The notes below the pieces were generated by a model, which was given only the letters and a program-made list of their open reading frames with translations, did no database searches and was not told where the DNA came from. This document shows, one piece after another, positions 49,866 to 52,688 of a stretch of 52,688 nt of DNA (its first letter is position 1; each line of letters begins with the position of its first letter). The DNA is from JABDGC01 sp964449835 (GTDB lineage Bacteria; Pseudomonadota; Gammaproteobacteria; DSM-16500). A program made the position numbers and the translations under genes. The stretch covers positions 1 through 52,688 of the forward strand of contig CAYVBZ010000004.1 in NCBI GenBank assembly GCA_964449835.1. The letters run 5' to 3'.

Positions 49866-50938
49866 GCAATTTAAAGCGTGTGTTGATCATGGCAGGAGGC
49901 ACAGGAGGCCACGTATTTCCAGGTTTGGCTTTGGCACGGTATTTACGTGAAAAAGGAATTGAAGTCCATTGGTTGGGCACACAACAAGGCTTAGAGGCGC
50001 GTTTGGTGCCTGCGGCTGAAATCCCCCTGCATTTAGTTTCAATTAGCGGTGTGCGCGGGAAGAGTCTCAAGACTTTGCTTTTGGCCCCTTTTCGCGTGCT
50101 GCAGGCTTTATTGCAGTCGCTCGGTATTTTGTTCCGCTTAAAGCCGAATGTGGTGATTGGTATGGGAGGTTTTGTCAGCGGGCCAGGGGGGATTGCTAGT
50201 TGGCTGTTACGCTGCCCTTTGGTGATTCATGAGCAAAATGCTAAGGCCGGGTTGACGAACCAATGGTTAAAACATTTTTCACGGAAGGTCTTAACGGGCT
50301 TTCCAGGTGTTTTTCCTCTGGGGGTGCGGGCCGCGGCTGTTGGAAATCCTGTCCGGGACGAAATTGCTAACTTGCCGACACCCGCGCAGCGTTTTCAAGG
50401 GCGGGGCGAAAAATTAAGATTATTAGTTTTCGGCGGAAGTCTGGGGGCTAAAGCTATTAATCAGATCATGCCGCGCATGCTGGCTCAATTCCCGGAAACG
50501 GAGCGGCCTGAAGTCTATCATCAAACCGGCGCGAAACTTTACGATGAGACTGTGGCGGCTTATGAGGCGGCTCGCGTGCAAGCTAAGATTGTGCCTTTTA
50601 TTACGGACATGCATGAAGCCTATGCCTGGGCGGATGTGGTTTTATGCCGCGCTGGCGCTTTAACGGTGGCGGAGTTATGTGCCGCGGGCTTGGGGTCCAT
50701 TTTAATTCCCTATCCTTACGCGGTCGACGACCATCAAACGGCAAACGCGAATTATCTCGTTCAGCAAGGCGCAGCTATTTTGATGCAGCAACGGGATTTA
50801 AGTGTTGAAGGCTTGTTGAAGACAATACAAGACTTGCGTACCGCGCCAGAAAAGCGTTTGGCCATGGCGGAAGCGGCTTACGCCCTGCGCAAGATCAATG
50901 TGCCGGAAATGATTTTTGACGTGTTTAAAACAATTTAA
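49862..50938 (+). CDS. murG: Lipid II synthase MurG
   Basis: A peripheral inner-membrane GT-B glycosyltransferase, 358 residues, that adds GlcNAc to lipid I. Motifs: MAGGTGGHVFPGLALARYL, HWLGTQQGLEARLVP, VVIGMGGFVSGPGGIASWLL, VIHEQNAKAGLTN, VFGGSLGAKAINQIMP and DVVLCRAGALTVAELCAAGL. Start overlaps ftsW. Unusually, the next gene is tilS, 2 bases after the stop, rather than murC. Confidence 0.97.
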   Translation: MSNLKRVLIMAGGTGGHVFPGLALARYLREKGIEVHWLGTQQGLEARLVPAAEIPLHLVSISGVRGKSLKTLLLAPFRVLQALLQSLGILFRLKPNVVIGMGGFVSGPGGIASWLLRCPLVIHEQNAKAGLTNQWLKHFSRKVLTGFPGVFPLGVRAAAVGNPVRDEIANLPTPAQRFQGRGEKLRLLVFGGSLGAKAINQIMPRMLAQFPETERPEVYHQTGAKLYDETVAAYEAARVQAKIVPFITDMHEAYAWADVVLCRAGALTVAELCAAGLGSILIPYPYAVDDHQTANANYLVQQGAAILMQQRDLSVEGLLKTIQDLRTAPEKRLAMAEAAYALRKINVPEMIFDVFKTI

Positions 50939-50940
50939 CG

Positions 50941-52257
50941 ATGCTCACTCTACTTCAGACTTTCATTCAGGACTACGGCTTTGAACGGACTTATTGGCTG
51001 GCTTATAGCGGCGGCCTCGACTCACAGGTTTTATTGCGGCTTTGTGTGGAACTGCGCGCGCTGCATCCTTTTTCTTTTCGTGCTGTCCATGTGCACCATG
51101 GCTTGAGTTCACAGGCGGAGACCTGGCTGAATCATTGCAAGCGTAGTTGTGATCAAGATCAGGTTGAACTAACCTGCTTGCGCGTCGATGCGAAACCGCC
51201 GGTAGGAAAGAGTTTGGAAGACCATGCGCGGACGCTGCGATATGCCTTGTTTAAAGAGCTTTTGAAACCTGGAGAAATTTTATTAACGGCCCATCATCAA
51301 GATGATCAAGCGGAGACGCTTTTACTGCAGTTGCTGCGTGGGGCAGGCCTGAAAGGCTTAAGCGCGATGCCTAAGGTAAAAACCTTCGGGAAAGGCTTAT
51401 TGGCGCGCCCTTTGTTGGAGCAGGCGCGTGCCGAATTGCAGACCTATGCGAAAGAAGAGAGTTTGCTTTGGGTTGAAGATGAGCTCAACCAAAATCTTCA
51501 CTATCCCCGTAATCGCCTTCGTCATGAGGTGCTTCCTTTGCTTAAGCGATATTGGCCGACTGCGTCGCAAACATTAGCGCGCTCAGCAAAGCATTGCGCG
51601 GAGGCCCAAGCCCTGCTGAATGAAGTGGCTGACCAGGATTTTGTGAGGGTGGCGGGTTCGAAACCCGGAACACTGTCCGTTCAAGGCTTGCTCGGGCTTT
51701 CTCCCGCAAGGCAACGTTTAGTCTTGCGTCATTGGTTTGCCGCACAGGGTGTTTTGATGCCCAATACGCTGAAACTGCAGCAGTTGCAGCGAAACGTTTT
51801 GCTGGCACGCCCTGATCGACAACCGCAGCTACTTTGGGGGACGGCGGCCCTGCGTCGCTATCAGGACAACCTTTATTTGTTGCCTCCTTTCAAGCCGCAT
51901 GATCCTGCTTTGGTTTATCGCTGGCATTTAAGCACGCAGCTTTCAATTGAGGGCCTGGGACAGTTAAGGGCCACACCAGGATTGGGACAAGGGCTGCGCG
52001 CTTCCATTCAAGAGGTGGAGGTCCGTTTTCGCCAAGGCGGGGAAGGATATCTAACAGGGGGCGGAAAGCGCCGGGCCTTGAAAAAATTTTTTCAAGAACA
52101 AGCGATTCCCCCCTGGGAGCGTGAGCGGCTGCCTTTGATTTTTCTAGGGAAAGAGCTGATTGCAATACCAGGTTATTATATCAGGGCCTCTTTTAAGGCG
52201 GCCCCTGGGGAAGAAGGAAGGGAGATGCAGGTCCAGGGCCTGGACTCATTTTTCTAG
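50941..52257 (+). CDS. tilS: tRNA(Ile)-lysidine synthase TilS
   Basis: A 438-residue enzyme that converts C34 to lysidine in the tRNA-Ile reading AUA. The PP-loop ATP site is AYSGGLDSQVLLRL, followed by HVHHGLSSQAETWLNHCK and LTAHHQDDQAETLLLQLLRG. A LRHEVLPLL element marks the end of the N-terminal domain. The C-terminal region carries FQEQAIPPWERERLPLIF, typical of the TilS C domain. It begins 2 bases after murG and so may be co-transcribed with the wall genes. Confidence 0.94.
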   Translation: MLTLLQTFIQDYGFERTYWLAYSGGLDSQVLLRLCVELRALHPFSFRAVHVHHGLSSQAETWLNHCKRSCDQDQVELTCLRVDAKPPVGKSLEDHARTLRYALFKELLKPGEILLTAHHQDDQAETLLLQLLRGAGLKGLSAMPKVKTFGKGLLARPLLEQARAELQTYAKEESLLWVEDELNQNLHYPRNRLRHEVLPLLKRYWPTASQTLARSAKHCAEAQALLNEVADQDFVRVAGSKPGTLSVQGLLGLSPARQRLVLRHWFAAQGVLMPNTLKLQQLQRNVLLARPDRQPQLLWGTAALRRYQDNLYLLPPFKPHDPALVYRWHLSTQLSIEGLGQLRATPGLGQGLRASIQEVEVRFRQGGEGYLTGGGKRRALKKFFQEQAIPPWERERLPLIFLGKELIAIPGYYIRASFKAAPGEEGREMQVQGLDSFF

Positions 52258-52332
52258 GACTCTGTTTGCGATTCCCGAGCTATTTTGTTACAGTGCTTGC
52301 AAGAATAAAGCGCAGCGAAACGAAACGAACCT

Positions 52333-52688
52333 ATGCCTAAATATGTTTTTATCACTGGTGGAGTGGTTTCTTCCTTGGGAAAAGGGGTAGCTGCCGCCTC
52401 TCTCGGCGCCGTACTGGAGGCGCGTGGTCTCAAAGTGACCTTACTCAAGCTTGATCCTTACATGAATGTCGATCCCGGTACCATGAATCCGCTGCAACAT
52501 GGCGAAGTCTTTGTGACCGAAGACGGTGGGGAAACCGACCTGGATTTGGGGCATTATGAACGCTTTGTCCGTATTAAAACGACTAAATCCAATAATTTTA
52601 CCGGGGGCCGTTTTTATTTAATGTTGATTCAAAAGGATCGACGATGAGATTATTTGTGCGGCAATGTTAAATTCATTCCGATTATTAC
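52333..52688 (+). CDS. pyrG: CTP synthase, N-terminal part, with a disrupted end at the window edge
   Basis: The first ~91 codons are a perfect CTP synthase amidoligase start: KYVFITGGVVSSLGKGVAAA, LKLDPYMNVDPGTMNP, HGEVFVTEDGGETDLDLGHY and ERF. Around 52615 the match fails. Instead of YSDVxxKERRGDYLGATVQV the frame reads YLMLIQKDRR, then a TGA stop (52645-52647), then in the same frame DYLCGNVKF and IPII. The reading frame is kept but many highly conserved residues change in the last ~25 codons. Either the gene is decaying or, more likely, the base calls are poor at the end of a contig. Gene identity is certain; intactness is not. PyrG makes CTP from UTP and glutamine. Confidence 0.85.

Noticed and set aside
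52645..52647. TGA in pyrG read as a reassigned codon or selenocysteine
   Set aside because: TGA is used as a normal stop elsewhere in the window (for example ending the hybrid kinase gene and the 392-residue gene), the position is normally Gly, and neighbouring conserved residues are also altered.
1..52688. CRISPR array, prophage or insertion-sequence transposase
   Set aside because: No regularly spaced repeats with unique spacers, no phage structural or integrase gene, and no transposase frame; repeats found are simple palindromes or in-gene duplications.

Overview
The window reads as chromosome of a Gram-negative gammaproteobacterium with genes for an outer membrane and a division wall. 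Conserved blocks follow gammaproteobacterial order: lptBAC-kdsC-kdsD, mlaFEDCB, rplM-rpsI-sspA-sspB, the rsmI/lpoA-yraN-diaA-dolP locus, rnpB, and mraZ-rsmH-ftsL-ftsI-murE-mraY-murD-ftsW-murG. Between these blocks lie large proteins I cannot assign to families (low-complexity, coiled-coil, membrane-bound or Pro/Ser-rich) that look like effectors of host-associated bacteria. This mixture suggests a member of the Legionellales/Coxiellaceae. That placement is inference; no marker gene was compared by search.

Layout. 1-307: start of nrdA (minus strand) with a candidate pair of NrdR boxes upstream. 573-5072: a 634-residue unknown protein, pssA, and a multi-pass membrane protein with internal duplications. 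5082-5274: a long inverted repeat. 5347-14103: ampG-like permease, MscK-type channel, rhodanese, small lipoprotein, tldD-pmbA and a small membrane protein. 14216-17005: a 929-residue coiled-coil protein. 17100-20720 (minus): HPr/NPr, lptB, lptA, lptC, kdsC, kdsD, divergent from mlaFEDCB (20800-23847). 23863-25041: a possible permuted papain-like protein. 25042-27045 (minus): an APC amino-acid transporter and an HU-like protein. 27284-29435: rplM, rpsI, tRNA-Gln(CUG), sspA, sspB. 29442-34440 (minus): a thioesterase-domain protein and a one-module NRPS (C-A-T), divergent from a soluble hybrid sensor kinase (34494-36473). 36493-40459: dolP, diaA, yraN, lpoA, with rsmI divergent. 40504-40874: RNase P RNA. 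40982-50938: the division and cell-wall cluster. 50941-52688: tilS and the start of pyrG.

How the genes work together. Much of the window builds the envelope: LPS export (Lpt), Kdo synthesis (KdsC/D), phospholipid trafficking (Mla), phosphatidylserine synthesis (PssA), peptidoglycan synthesis and recycling (Mur/Mra/Fts, LpoA, AmpG), and outer-membrane upkeep (DolP). murF is absent from its usual place between murE and mraY, and murG is followed by tilS-pyrG rather than murC/murB/ddl/ftsQAZ.

Most noteworthy: (i) in-frame tandem duplications in several unknown genes and also in the ribosomal protein gene rpsI, where they make a Gly-rich insertion; (ii) an orphan C-A-T NRPS plus thioesterase pair; (iii) a seven-repeat MraZ operator array; (iv) dispersed palindromic repeats; (v) a pyrG start that collapses within the last ~75 bases in a pattern suggesting sequence error at a contig end.
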